Of a DNA stretch of 64,000 nt, positions 10,794-21,339 are shown piece by piece (position 1 is the stretch's first letter; each line of letters opens with the position of its first letter). The position numbers and the translations under genes were made by a program. Source of the stretch: Delphinapterus leucas (lineage: Eukaryota; Chordata; Mammalia; Artiodactyla; Monodontidae); NCBI RefSeq assembly GCF_002288925.2, contig NW_022098008.1, forward strand, positions 6,099,972 to 6,163,971, in the 5' to 3' direction. The notes beneath the pieces are model-generated. The model worked only from the letters and a program-made list of their open reading frames with translations. It ran no database searches and was not told where the DNA came from.

Positions 10794-12029
10794 CCCTGAG
10801 TCTGTAAAAAGAGCATTACATTAAAAGGTCAGGTTTAAATAAAGAAACAAATAAATGTGAATTCATTAGTTACTTCAGTGCTGAAGCTAGCTATGCCGAG
10901 GCTATCTATAGAAAAGAAAATGATTAGTCACATTTCGAATATGCTTAAACTTACATTTATCACCTTTTAAATTAAAAATAAACAAAAAATAAATGAAGGG
11001 ATTTGCCTTGATTTTTCAGCAAAAGCGTTAATTCATCTGAGCACTTTTGTCCTGTGTGAGAGAACTTGAGAGTTCCCATGGTATTGTGGAGACTGAACAT
11101 ATTTTTGTATTTTGACTGTGATGAAGACAATATGCTATTCTTAATAAAGAAGTGGTTATTTGGGGACAGGAAGTACATATTTGATTATAATTACAGTCAC
11201 CAAATGTTTACTTGCTGTAAATAAGGATCTGGGTGGGGTTTGATGAACACATGTGCATTTCCATCGTGTGGTTCTTTTGAGACAATATATGTATAAAGCT
11301 CTTAGTAAGCCCACAGAGACTTCAAATGTGATTCCTTAAGGCCTAAAAGTATATCACTGGGTAGCCAGACCAACTTCTTTAATCACTGAGTGTCTACAAG
11401 TCCCAGCAAAGAGGGTCCTGGGTCAAACCCACCTTTGTTTTGTCATTCACAGCCTCCATCAGGTATCAGACTCTCGCTGGACATTCGAGCCCAGAGCAGG
11501 GGTTTACGACAGATTTCCTGGGTTTTCAGGAATCATCTTGAATTCTATGAAATATTTTTGTATATACTGATATGTTTCAACAGTTTTCACTAGATATTCA
11601 AAGGGGTCAGTGACTGTCCCCAAAATGTGAAGAGACGGGGACTATGGCTGAAAACCATCCTGCTGTTTCTTCCCAACCTGGTCCTCTCTCCGCTTCCCAT
11701 GTGTCATCCCAGTTACATCCCCCTCCAAGATTTGGTGATGGAAAAAAGTGGTGATTTTATAATCAGTTCAGCCTCAGATGGCAAGGCAGGCTTCTTGGTA
11801 GGTACGTGGGTGTGCATTGTATTCACCTGTGTGACTTTCTGTACTTGACTGTTTGACAAATACATCTTTAAAGTCATGTGTCCAAATCATTGTTATGTGA
11901 TGGCCCTGTTGAGTCCTCCTGTAGCCTGGGGGTGTTCTTCCTTGAACATTTGTTGTACAGACGAGGGACCAGGCGAGGGAGTTGCCCTCACTAACAGCCA
12001 TTCATCAATCAACAAATATTCGTTGAATG
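10794..12029. other. Unassigned sequence
   Basis: About 1.2 kb with AT-rich and mixed parts. Frames at 10972-11178, 11390-11593, 11627-11848 and 11774-12091 are short, mutually overlapping and unrecognised. Confidence 0.4.
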
Positions 12030-12044
12030 CCTGCTACATATTTT

Positions 12045-12858
12045 TTTTAACATCTTTATTGGAGTATAATTGCTTTACAATGGTGTGTTAGTTTCTGCTA
12101 TATAACAAAGTGAATCAGCTATATGTATATACATATATCCCCATATCCCCTCCCTCTTGCGTCTCCCTCCCACTCTCCCTATCCCACCCCTCTAGGTGGT
12201 CACAAAGCACTGAGCTGATCTCCCTGTGCTATGCGGCTGCTTCCCACTAGCTATCTATTTTACATTTGGTAGTGTATATTTGTCCATGCCACTCTCTCAC
12301 TTCGTCCCACCTTACCCTTCCCCCTCCCCGTGTCCTCAAGTGCATTCTCTGCGTCTGAGTCTTTATTCTTGTCCTGCCCCTAGGTTCATCAGAACCATTT
12401 TTTTTTCTTTTTTAGATTCTATATATATGTGTTAGCATATGGTATTTGTTTTTCTCCTTCTGACTTACTTCACTCTGTATGACAGACTCTGGGTCCATCC
12501 ACCTCACTACAAATAACTCAATTTTGTTTCTTTTTATGGCTGAGTAAGATTCCATTGTATATATGTGCCACATCTTCTTTATCTATTCACCTGTCGATGG
12601 ACACTTAGGTTGCTTCCATGTCCTGGCTATTGTAAATAGTGCTGCAATGAATATTGCGGTATATGACTCTTTTTGAATTATGGTTTTCTCAAGGTATATG
12701 CCCAGTAGTGGGATTGCTGTGTCGTATGGCAGTTCTATTTTTAGTTTTTTAAGGAACCTCCATACTGTTCTCCATAGTGGCTGTATCAATTTACATTCCC
12801 ACCAACAGTGCAAGACGGTTCCCTTTTCTCCACATCCTCTCCAGCATTTATTGTTTGT
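12045..12858 (-). mobile_element. 5'-truncated L1
   Basis: The left end is the complement of the L1 3' terminus (T-run, 'aacatctttattggagtata'), and the element runs into the ORF2 C-terminal region. The minus-strand frame 12583-12888 encodes [26 protein letters not shown] and ARTWKQPKCPST. The 14-bp target-site duplication CCTGCTACATATTT is at 12030-12043 and 12859-12872 and is perfect. About 0.81 kb of L1 was inserted. Confidence 0.95.
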
Positions 12859-12872
12859 CCTGCTACATATTT

Positions 12873-13078
12873 GAATGGTTGCCTTCAAGTACCAATTCTA
12901 TTAAAAGTTATGAAAATTTAAGAAGCACTTGATATTCAGTTTGTTTGAGTTTTGGGGTAGGAGTGCATTTTTGGCAAATTGTTCAGACCTTTTTGATTTA
13001 AAATTGGTAATAGTTGGTCAGTTATGTAGTTTCAATTGCTTAATTTCAAATAGGAAACATACACTTTATTGGGTACTT
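12873..13078. other. Unassigned AT-rich sequence
   Basis: No repeat family recognised. It adjoins the left copy of the inverted repeat described next. Confidence 0.4.
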
Positions 13079-13182
13079 GGTTTGTTTGCTGTGGATATTT
13101 ATTTAAATATAATTTTATATGTGCATGGACAAAAAGAATTACAAATTTAAATATATAGGAAGTTAATTTTAAAAATGTTCTT
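13079..13182 (+). repeat. Inverted repeat, left copy (104 bp)
   Basis: This segment reappears in reverse complement at 14111-14214. By my hand alignment the copies have equal length, no gaps and five mismatches (about 95% identity). The DNA is unique-looking AT-rich sequence, not a mobile element I know. Confidence 0.9.
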
Positions 13183-13395
13183 AAAATAAGAGGGTTAGCT
13201 ACTTTTCAAGCATGTGTAATTTATTTCAGGAATATTGCATTCCTATCATTTTGGCCAGCATTTGCATCATATACATATATATATGAGTGTGTGTGCACGC
13301 GTGTGTGGTTGTACAATTTTCATCTATCTTTTTATAGTGGGACTTAGTTTTAAATACTAATTCAATTCAGAAGAATAAAAGATCTCCATACTTTT

Positions 13396-13435
13396 ACACA
13401 CACACACACATGCACACGCACACACACACACACAC
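13396..13435. repeat. Imperfect (AC)n microsatellite
   Basis: AC repeats with TG and GC interruptions. A GT/TA-rich stretch at 13268-13310 lies just upstream. Confidence 0.9.
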
Positions 13436-13507
13436 GTTTTTTGGATAATAAAATTGGCAACAAATTTCAAGTGAATGCACCCAGCCCTTTGGATTCTATT
13501 AGTCTCA

Positions 13508-13675
13508 TGGTTTAGATCTGCACTGTCCAGTATTGTAGCCACAAACCATATGTGGCTATTCAAAATTAAATTTAAGTTAAATATGATAAAATTTCAGTTC
13601 CCTCGCTGCCACATTTCATGTGCTTACCAGTCATTTGTGGATAGTGGCGACCATCCTGGACATCTCAGATAAAGA
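13508..13675. mobile_element. hAT-type MITE relic
   Basis: 'gatctgcactgtccagta', 'gtagccacaaaccatatgtg' and 'gctgccacatttcatgtgc' match a very common hAT-Charlie-type non-autonomous element of mammals. It is heavily diverged and non-coding, and I do not assign a subfamily. The frames 13475-13672 and 13357-13563 are chance frames. Confidence 0.65.
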
Positions 13676-13828
13676 ACACCATTTACTTAACCAGCTTCCT
13701 AAAGCTGTGCATTTAGATAACTTTCAATGTTTCAGTGGTATACATAATGCTGTAGTGAGCAACTTTATCTATATATTTTGCACACATCTCCCGTACCTCC
13801 TTAAAGTGCAGAAATTCATTCATCATTC

Positions 13829-13934
13829 AGCTAAACACTGTTTAGTAAATTGTTTTTCTTGCCTTCTCAATGACTTGTAATAGGCATATTAAAATATAAG
13901 ATAAAATATGAAATTTTAAAATGTGAAGGCAAAT
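13829..13934 (+). repeat. Direct repeat, first copy (about 105 bp)
   Basis: It contains 'ttcttgccttctcaatgac', 'aaaatataagataaaat' and 'aaaatgtgaaggca', which recur in the same order and orientation at 15872-15980, with small gaps in T- and A-runs. Either a local duplication or two copies of an unrecognised dispersed repeat. Confidence 0.85.
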
Positions 13935-14110
13935 ATTCAATTCATAGACAAGCTATTATGTTCCTAGAACTGTTCTATAGAAATAAATAAAATAATTAAA
14001 AATTCCTAACATTGTGAAACTTTTGTTCTAGAAAATGAACAATTAACAAATATAAAAATGAATGAATGAATGATTGAATAATAATATAATGATTGAATAA
14101 ATTATTGAAA
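13935..14110. repeat. AT-rich tract with iterated AATGATTGAATAA
   Basis: The motif AATGATTGAATAA appears at 14069-14082 (with a change at the end) and 14088-14102, and again at 14218-14232 beyond the inverted copy. GAATGAAT repeats precede it. Confidence 0.75.
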
Positions 14111-14214
14111 AAGAACATTTTTAAAATTAACTTCCTATATATTTAAATTTGTAATTCCTTTTGTCCATGCACATATACAATTTTATTTAAATAAATATCC
14201 ACAACAAACAAGCC
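14111..14214 (-). repeat. Inverted repeat, right copy (104 bp)
   Basis: Reverse complement of 13079-13182. It interrupts a tract so that the 15-bp direct repeat AATGATTGAATAAAT (14088-14102 and 14218-14232) brackets it. The bracket suggests that this copy is the inserted one. No A-tail or terminal structure of a transposon is visible. Confidence 0.9.
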
Positions 14215-14509
14215 AATAATGATTGAATAAATAATAAATATGTGAATACATTTGCATCAAAATAGTCTTTAATGGGTGCACATTATCTGAGCCATTATTA
14301 TGGTCATTACCATTTGTTCCAGTGTATCATAGACTTAATTTTAGCCTGTGATAACTTTCATGGTATAGAAGGTTTTAACATTCTGTGCTTCAGTTTTAAA
14401 GCTTTTCCTTTATGGCTCATGCTTTTTTGAGAACTTTAGACCCAAAAAGCACTAACTAAAAAGGGAAGATTGGTAATTTTAGAACATTAAAATTTTAAAT
14501 TTCATTTGT

Positions 14510-15475
14510 GCAAAGACACCACTAAAAAAAGTGAAGAAACAGGACTGGGAGAAGATGTTTGCCACCAATACCTCTGATAAAAGTTTTCTCTCCTATAAAT
14601 CATGATGCCAAAAATGCATATATATGGAAAGTATATGAAATACATTTTTCAGTGATAGTATCTAAATTACAAAAAAACAGAGGAATGGATATTCAACCTC
14701 CCTCATAGTCAGAGGAAAGCAAATTACTGACAGGGAGTTTCAGTCACACAACCATCAGACTGGTAACATTTGAAGAGCCTGACAATCCCTTGGTAGGATT
14801 GCATATGAAGGATTGAGAGCTGGTACATGGCTGTTGATAGTGAAAATTAAAATAATTACTTTAGAAGAATAAAATTAGGCATACCTTTGAACAGAAATGC
14901 TACTTGTTTGATATTCTTCGAGAGACTTCAGTGAGTGTCCCCAAGAAGACAGTTTCCAAAATATTCATTTCAGCATCATCTATCATAATACACAATGGAA
15001 AGCAAATGATGTGTCCATCAGTAGGAAAATGGAAAAATTAGCTTATGGTATAGAGACAAGAATATTAATCAAATGTTAATAAAACAAACTGGGCTTATAT
15101 GTTCTAGGAGAGATGGTCATCCAGAACATCAAAATGAGTGAACAATAGCAAATTGCTCAATACTGGGTATATATAGAATGCCATTTGGTACGATTAGAAC
15201 ATACAGAACAACACTGCGCTTTGTTTCTGGTACTATTCAGATATGATAAAAGTCTAGGAAAAGACAGGATGCCAGTGGTCCCTGTGAAAAGAAAAAGGAA
15301 AGGGTGTTTCTCAGTAATTCTTTACATCGTTTTTATAGATGTGGATGGTAGCTTCATGGGTGTTTGTTATATTATTTTTTTCTGTACTTTTCTGCCTTTT
15401 AAATGTTTTCATTTTTCAAAAGCAGTTACAAATAAGAAACAAAAATTTTCTAGTGTAAGCGGAAAAATGCCACTT
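14510..15475 (+). mobile_element. Old L1 (L1M-type) fragment
   Basis: The + strand follows the ORF2 3' part of old L1s: 'aggactgggagaagatgtttgcc', then 'agaggaatggatattcaacc', 'tggtaggattgcatatgaag', 'acagaaatgctacttg' and 'acacaatggaaagcaaatg', ending in a T-rich 3' region. The coding frame is fully broken. The frame 15185-15478 is a chance frame in its 3' end. Confidence 0.65.
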
Positions 15476-15871
15476 TAAAAAATCTTCATGTCTCTTCCAC
15501 CCCCAAGTCACTGCCTGAGTTTCTTTTTGTGGTGTTCATCCTCTTTGCACAAGTGGGACATCCAGATGTCATCTTGAGCATTATCTTTTGAAATTTATGG
15601 CCTTGAAACCTCTGAATGAGCCTGAATTGAAGGTATTGAAGCATGATTCTTATGGAGAACAATGATGGGAAAAAGTCTGCCTGAATTCCACTAACAATTT
15701 TCTAATATTTAACTTTTATCATTTGTTTCATTCTTTGTTTTAAAAAATATAGGAGCATTTTGTGCCATTATTGATTTTCTTTTTGTTCCCATTGATTTTT
15801 AAGAGCGCTTGGGGAAAGGTCAAGATTATGATTAAGTGTGGCCTAAAAACACATATTTGGCCTCCTTCTGC
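15476..15871. other. Unassigned sequence
   Basis: AT-rich DNA with no recognised family. Two frames on opposite strands (15740-15944) overlap each other and show no motif. Confidence 0.4.
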
Positions 15872-15980
15872 AGCTAGCCACTGTTTAATAAAAATTTTTT
15901 TTCTTGCCTTCTCAATGACTTGTAACAAGCAAATTAAAATATAAGATAAAATGTGAATTTTTAAAATGTGAAGGCAGATA
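15872..15980 (+). repeat. Direct repeat, second copy
   Basis: Second copy of the segment at 13829-13934, in the same orientation about 2.0 kb away. Similarity may extend faintly further: AGCTATTA follows both copies. Confidence 0.85.
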
Positions 15981-16390
15981 ATAAATCTCTCTTCGCAGAG
16001 CTATTAGAATGTATAGACAATTTAATGCCTAGGTTGACATAGTCTTTAAACACAGTTATTGTAACATAATGGGGAATATCCATAGGTCAGAAAGTACATG
16101 TGCTCTGTACATTTGGCAGCCGGCAGAGCACCTGGTGCCCCTGGAGTGGGGTGCTTGGTCCCTTCTTGGGAGAAACTACATATTGTTGCCATGATCCCAA
16201 TAACAGCCACCTTTGTGTCTTGCTAGCTTCCCCTAATCCCACTGAATTATTCAGTTTCTCCAAGGTACTAATTCTGGTTCTCTATAATACCAAGCCTTCA
16301 CACCCAAGAATACTGTATTGCGCGTTTAGCACTGTATTTGTGTGGTATTTTCCCTGTACATCAGTAAAATCCTATCCTTTTGATTGCATA
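15981..16390. other. Unassigned sequence
   Basis: No recognised repeat. The long open frame from 16100 is chance plus SINE text, because its C-terminal half is translated from the SINE at 16407. Confidence 0.4.
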
Positions 16391-16406
16391 GCCCTTGTAC
16401 ATTTTT

Positions 16407-16598
16407 TTTTTTTTTTTGCGGTACGCGGGCCTCTCACTGTTGTGGCCTCTCCCATTGCGGAGCACAGGCTCCGGATGCGCAGGCTCAGCGGCCACGGCTC
16501 ACGGGCCCAGCCGCTCCATGGCCCAGACCGGGGCACGAACCCGTGTCCCCTGCATCGGCAGGTGGACTCTCAACCACTGCGCCACCAGGGAAGCCCGC
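16407..16598 (-). mobile_element. CHR-2-type SINE (copy 2), internally deleted
   Basis: Antisense copy. The T-run is followed by 'gcggtacgcgggcctctc' and ends in 'caccagggaagccc'. The target-site duplication GCCCTTGTACATTTTT lies at 16391-16406 and 16599-16614. Compared with copy 3, the stretch after CCGCTCC is 13 nt shorter and altered, so the block around GGGATCTTCCC is lost. Several reading frames cross it, none of them a gene. Confidence 0.95.
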
Positions 16599-16649
16599 GC
16601 CCTTGTACATTTTTTATTAATTTAGAGTATTTTATATCTTCTTTAACTC

Positions 16650-17090
16650 CGTGAATGGGTTTTCAATTTTTTTTAATGATATCATAACTATTTGATACAT
16701 AGGAAAAACTATCAATTTGAATATTTGTAGCTTCTAACAGGCCAGCTAATTGAACACTCTTAATAATCCTATTTTTTGTTCTGTTTTCTTTGCCACATGA
16801 ATGATTATGTCTGTGAATAATAATTTATAATTATATTATAATTTATAATAATTTCAATATTTATATCTCTTATTTGTTTTCATTCGATCCTGGAAAGTCA
16901 TTCAGTAAAGTGGGGGGGAAATAGACATTCTTGTGTCATCTGATTTTAGTGGAAAGGCTTGTCTGGCTTACCTTCAGTGTGATCCTTGCCGAGTTTCATT
17001 TGCTGAGGTAATTCACTGTGCTTGATGCTGAACAGGAAATATGTCAGTCTTTTATATTTTACTTAGATAGTTTATAAAAGTAATTCCTTT
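16650..17090 (-). mobile_element. Old L1 fragment, antisense
   Basis: 'atttcaatatttatatctc', 'ttgtttcattcgatcctgg', 'agacattcttgtgtcatctg' and 'tttcatttgctgaggtaatt' follow the antisense course of an old L1 ORF2. Strongly diverged. Confidence 0.5.
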
Positions 17091-17107
17091 GGATCATCCC
17101 TGTTAAG

Positions 17108-17108
<1 letters not shown>

Positions 17109-17150
<42 letters not shown>
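17109..17150. repeat. (AC)21 microsatellite
   Basis: A pure AC run of 42 bp, followed by an A/G-rich stretch. Confidence 0.98.
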
Positions 17151-17156
<6 letters not shown>

Positions 17157-17994
17157 AAGGAGAGAAGGAGGGGTCTTTAAATAGTAGATAAACAATCTGA
17201 TGACACTGATGAAAACATGTTTCAAAAAGAAAAGCCTGTTAGTTAAAAATCTAAGAACCTCAAGGCTTTAAATTTTTTACAAAACAGTTCCCTTTTCTTA
17301 CATTCTCAGTGTATTTATGGACTATTTTCCGTGCTCATCCTAGGAATCCACTCCTAAGTCATTAGGTCTTCTTTTTTGTGTTTTCCAAAAGTGCCCTCAT
17401 AGACCAATGTCAGATTTTCAGTCCAGCTGAGAAGAATGTCGAAGCATCCTCCTGCACGGCAGCGTTTACTGGTATTTTTATTTTATCATTTTAAATTCTG
17501 GGTCTCAGATTTAATCAGCATATTTTGCTGTCCTGCAGGCTGTTTTAAATGCATCGTATCGGTCTTGTTCTCTTTCCTGACATTTTGGGAGGCAGATTTA
17601 ATCTTTGATCTCACCATATTTGGAATCTATTCACAAACTTTGCAATCTGTGACATTTGCTTTTTAAAAAGTAAAGTTAAAAGGAATTAGCCAATCACACC
17701 ACTTAAACAGGAACCAATATAAACTAGCTAAATATGTATGACTGTCCTTCCATAAATGTCATCTGCAGTTACGACTGACGGAAATCCTCCATTCTCCATA
17801 GTTTTCCGGGGTCCAGTGACACAGACTTCATAAAAGGTAAATAAAGAATAAAACGTGCAGGTGAGACATAGGATGAGTACACCCCGTGGAAGAGAGCCCG
17901 GCTTTCACCCCGAGCACCCCTGAGCCCAGAGGAGAGGCTGCCTGTGTGCCCTTTAGGCTGGGGACATTTTCCTACGTATGCCTACTCCAAAGTT
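17151..17994. other. Unassigned sequence
   Basis: No recognised family. The frame 17436-17666 (76 aa, hydrophobic) has no motif or context to support a gene. Confidence 0.4.
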
Positions 17995-18003
17995 ACAACC
18001 CAC

Positions 18004-18211
18004 ATTTTTTTTTTTTTTTGCAGTACGCGGGCCTCTCACTGTTGTGGCCTCTCCCATTGCGGAGCACAGGCTCTGGACGCACAGGCCCAGCGGCCATGGC
18101 TCACGGGCCCAGCCGCTCCGCGGCATGTGGGATCTTCCCGGACCGGGGCACGAACCCGTGTCCCCCGCATCGGCAGGCGGACTCTCAACCACTGCGCCAC
18201 CGGGGAAGCCC
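18004..18211 (-). mobile_element. CHR-2-type SINE (copy 3)
   Basis: Full-length antisense copy. It runs from the T-run through 'gcagtacgcgggcctctc' to 'caccggggaagccc'. The target-site duplication ACAACCCAC plus Ts is at 17995-18010 and 18212-18226. It retains GC-rich sites (CGCGGCATG, CGGACCGGGG) and looks among the least decayed copies here. Confidence 0.95.
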
Positions 18212-18226
18212 ACAACCCACTTTTTT

Positions 18227-18584
18227 GAAATCTCCTGTTTGATTCTTAAAATCAAAATCTGCAGACTGCCCTCTTGATGGTTGCAGTCCTCTTGATGGTA
18301 TATTCATAGCTGGCTTAATATATGGAGGCTTTTAAAAGCCATACATATAAAATAGAATGACTCATATAATTTTATATAACCTAGACAAAAATAGGATCTT
18401 CCAGAGTTGATAAGAAGACCACACTACTTGTGTCTGGTGAGGATTCATCTCAGGTCAGCATGAAAAGCACAAGGCAAGGATGCTGTAAATGAGAGCCAGG
18501 AGCTTTACAGCTTTACAACCCAGTGCTGCCTTGGGTAGTGCCTGGTCTTCAGTTTTACATTATATCTTAAAATTCGTTGCACAT
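18227..18584. other. Unassigned sequence
   Basis: No recognised repeat or gene. Confidence 0.4.
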
Positions 18585-18705
18585 GACCATCTCCATGTTC
18601 TAAGGTTTGGGGGAGCGAGGACCCTAGTGTTTTCAACTTTGTATCTCCACAGCACCCTCCCTGTTGTTTATAGTCAATAAATGTTGGTTGGTTGAGTGAA
18701 TAATC
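18585..18705 (+). mobile_element. L2 LINE 3' end
   Basis: 'aactttgtatctccacagc' and 'agtcaataaatgttggttgg' followed by 'tgagtgaataa' are the L2 3' terminus with its short repeat tail. The CAATAAATG sits just before the end, as in other copies. Confidence 0.7.
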
Positions 18706-19234
18706 AGGTAGGCTGGGTGTTACAATTGAGTTAAGCAAAGACTCCTCCTGCTTTTATCCCAAGTACCATCCCAAGCACAGCCCATAGAGAAAGAAGGTTT
18801 TTCTTTTTCTAATTGCACATTCAGACATATCTTGATTACGTGTGATGCTTACGTCCATATTCCTATTTGATTTTTAAATGAATTTATTTAAATGGATTAT
18901 TTTTAAAAGGTTAATTCTATAGAAGACAGTCTTTGTGACCATAGTTAAGATGTTCTTTCTTCCCCTGAACATGGTAGCTTTAATTACTCAACGCATTTTT
19001 CCACAAACAGTTTAGTAAGGTTATCTGTTGATCTGGTGCCATTGCTGAGTCAAGAACTATCGTTGCAATTCAGCATAAGGACACATTTATGGACTACGTT
19101 CAGAGGATAAAAGATTTAAGATTCACTTCTTATTATAACAAGAGAGGTATTGTAATATGAGTAACATACCTATAGAGAAAGTCAAGGAATTCATTGTACT
19201 TTAAGTGGAAAGAGTCGGATAGCACACCCACAGA
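18706..19234. other. Unassigned AT-rich sequence
   Basis: No recognised family. Confidence 0.4.
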
Positions 19235-19395
19235 GTTGCCAGCATGCTGTACATTAACCCATATGCTTCTCATAGCAGCCCTGGAGGCACAAAGAAGGTG
19301 GCTAATTTGCCCCAGGCCACCCAGCTGGGTGGTGGTAGAGCTAGGAGTCCACCCCGTGTGGGGTGTTCAGAACCTGTGGTCTACATGGTGGCATC
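19235..19395 (-). mobile_element. MIR SINE fragment
   Basis: 'ttaacccatatgcttctc', 'gcagccctggaggcac', 'ttgccccaggccacccagct' and 'gtagagctaggagtcc' follow the antisense MIR core. The frames 19194-19439 and 19244-19696 run through it and are not genes. Confidence 0.7.
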
Positions 19396-19911
19396 AGGGG
19401 AGCTGCCCTCTGATCTCAGTCACTGTTTCTCTGCAGTGATGGCCTGCTTTCCTGAACCTGAAATGGACACTGAGTCTTGGTGCCTGCTAAGAGCCCTGGG
19501 CTTGGCGGGAAGGCACGTTATAAGTCACTTAGTTAGACTCCACGCATTGCTGCCACCCAACAAAGCTCAAATAAACCACAGTGAAGATCACCCCAAAGAA
19601 AATGGAAGGTTTCATTCTGTTCTTGAAGATGCACAAAAACAAAACCTAAAGCCAGAAATGCAGGACTATTACCAAGAGACATTCAATAAGCATTAACTGA
19701 TACTACAAATGATGGAGACTTCAAGAAAGTACAATATTGAATAAAGGTCTCTCTGTTTTCTATGGGGTGAATTTTCTAGTGGGAACATTTATGTGTGAAA
19801 ATTGTCACTTCATTGATCTTCTTCCAAAGGGAAATGCTGGAGCAGGTGGAGGTGAACTTGCTCTTAATAAGGCCAAACCCTCAGAGACCAGAATAGCATG
19901 CGTGCACATGC

Positions 19912-19957
<46 letters not shown>

Positions 19958-21339
19958 CTGTATCAACCCACACGACAGCAGGTGTGCTGACTCCTTGGCT
20001 CACTTGCTGGAGTAAGAGGAAAAGTTATGCCTTTCCTCTTGCCTCGTTCCTTTAGGGCTGGTCTATTGACATTCGCAAGTTAATTGTGAATTCACTTGGT
20101 ATTATTCAAGAGTCTTTCAAAGCACACATAAATGAAATGCTGGGCAACTCATTAAGACACTCATCAGCAGTGCTTTCCGTTTCTTTTCAAAGCTAGAGAA
20201 ATAAATGCAGAATTGAGGAGTTTTCATCAGGCTTATCTTTTTTATGTGCTGAAATAACTTATGGACTGCCTTCGTTAGGATCAATTCTTTATGGCACCCA
20301 CTTTAGTTCATATCAATAGGCAGATGAATAATGCCTGTGTAAAATCTATTTTAAGCCACTATTTTCTCCAACATCAGTTTGCTTCACAAGTTTTGAAAAG
20401 AGAAACATCTTCTCTTCCAAAAATATGTCATGCTCATATAGTTGATCAAACTACAAAGTAAATTTGATTTACAGGGGCCACCTGGATACATAACAAATAG
20501 GCTAGCATCTCCCAAATGCTTGGGTGTTCACACACCCAAGTCTCCACGATGCTCCCCATAGAAGAAGGGTCTTGTGTCCAAATGGATGGCTCTGTACTGT
20601 CTGCTCTCCTGTGAAATCCCATTACCAATTTAAGATTAACAGCTCTCTGAGCCAGTCTGTCCCGCTTTCCCGGATAATAATTTAACACTTCTTAACACCC
20701 CCAGTTCTCAGAAAAAAAAAATGCTTTGAGAAAACCAACTTAGCTTTCTTCAACTAAGATAAAAAGTAAATCTAGAATGTTCTTATGTTTCTAATAATGA
20801 GCAAAAAGTATTCTGCAAAGAGGATTTTTCTCCTGGAGTAAGGGAAGCACTGGTACAAGCATACATGAGGGAAGGAGAATTTGGGTTCAGCGAGGATGTC
20901 AGCTGAGGTGGGTCAGAGCATCCTGAGGACAGCTGTAAATAGTCATCTATAATGCAAGTCCCCAGTATGATAAGATGCTGTAAGAGGAAAGGATACTGTT
21001 CTTAGGAGACACAGAACACCTCCAAATCTATTTTCTTCTTACACTATGATTCTGCAGACATGAACTCCACTTTGCAAACCAGTCTGCAGCACCCCGGAGC
21101 CTCCGTGAGGCCTGGGAAGATGCTGGATGGAGAAACCGTTCTCCCTGCTCAGGGGCTAGAGTGTCACACTGTGGACCTCAGATTCCTCAATGGCAGAATG
21201 AGGGAATTGGTCACTGCATGACCTTGTCTAGTATTCTAGGATTTTGCCAGTGAACTTACAAAGTAACAATATTTGGAAGTTTCCAAGTATATAATATTTT
21301 TGGTCTTGGAAATAATAAAGTGGCTAAGTCTATGATAAT
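19396..21339. other. Unassigned sequence
   Basis: About 1.9 kb with an AC microsatellite at 19916-19956 and no other recognised feature. The frame 20446-20688 has no motif. Confidence 0.4.
19916..19956. repeat. (AC)n microsatellite
   Basis: A pure run of about 20 AC units after 'gcgtgcacatgcgcaa'. Purine/pyrimidine alternation extends the left edge. Confidence 0.97.

Noticed and set aside
17886..18277. Three overlapping open frames of about 95-118 codons, some shared with other places in the window
   Set aside because: They translate the antisense CHR-2 SINE (copy 3) in three phases. Near-identical peptides arise at 16384-16654, 34464-34831, 42353-42778 and 44710-45081 for the same reason.
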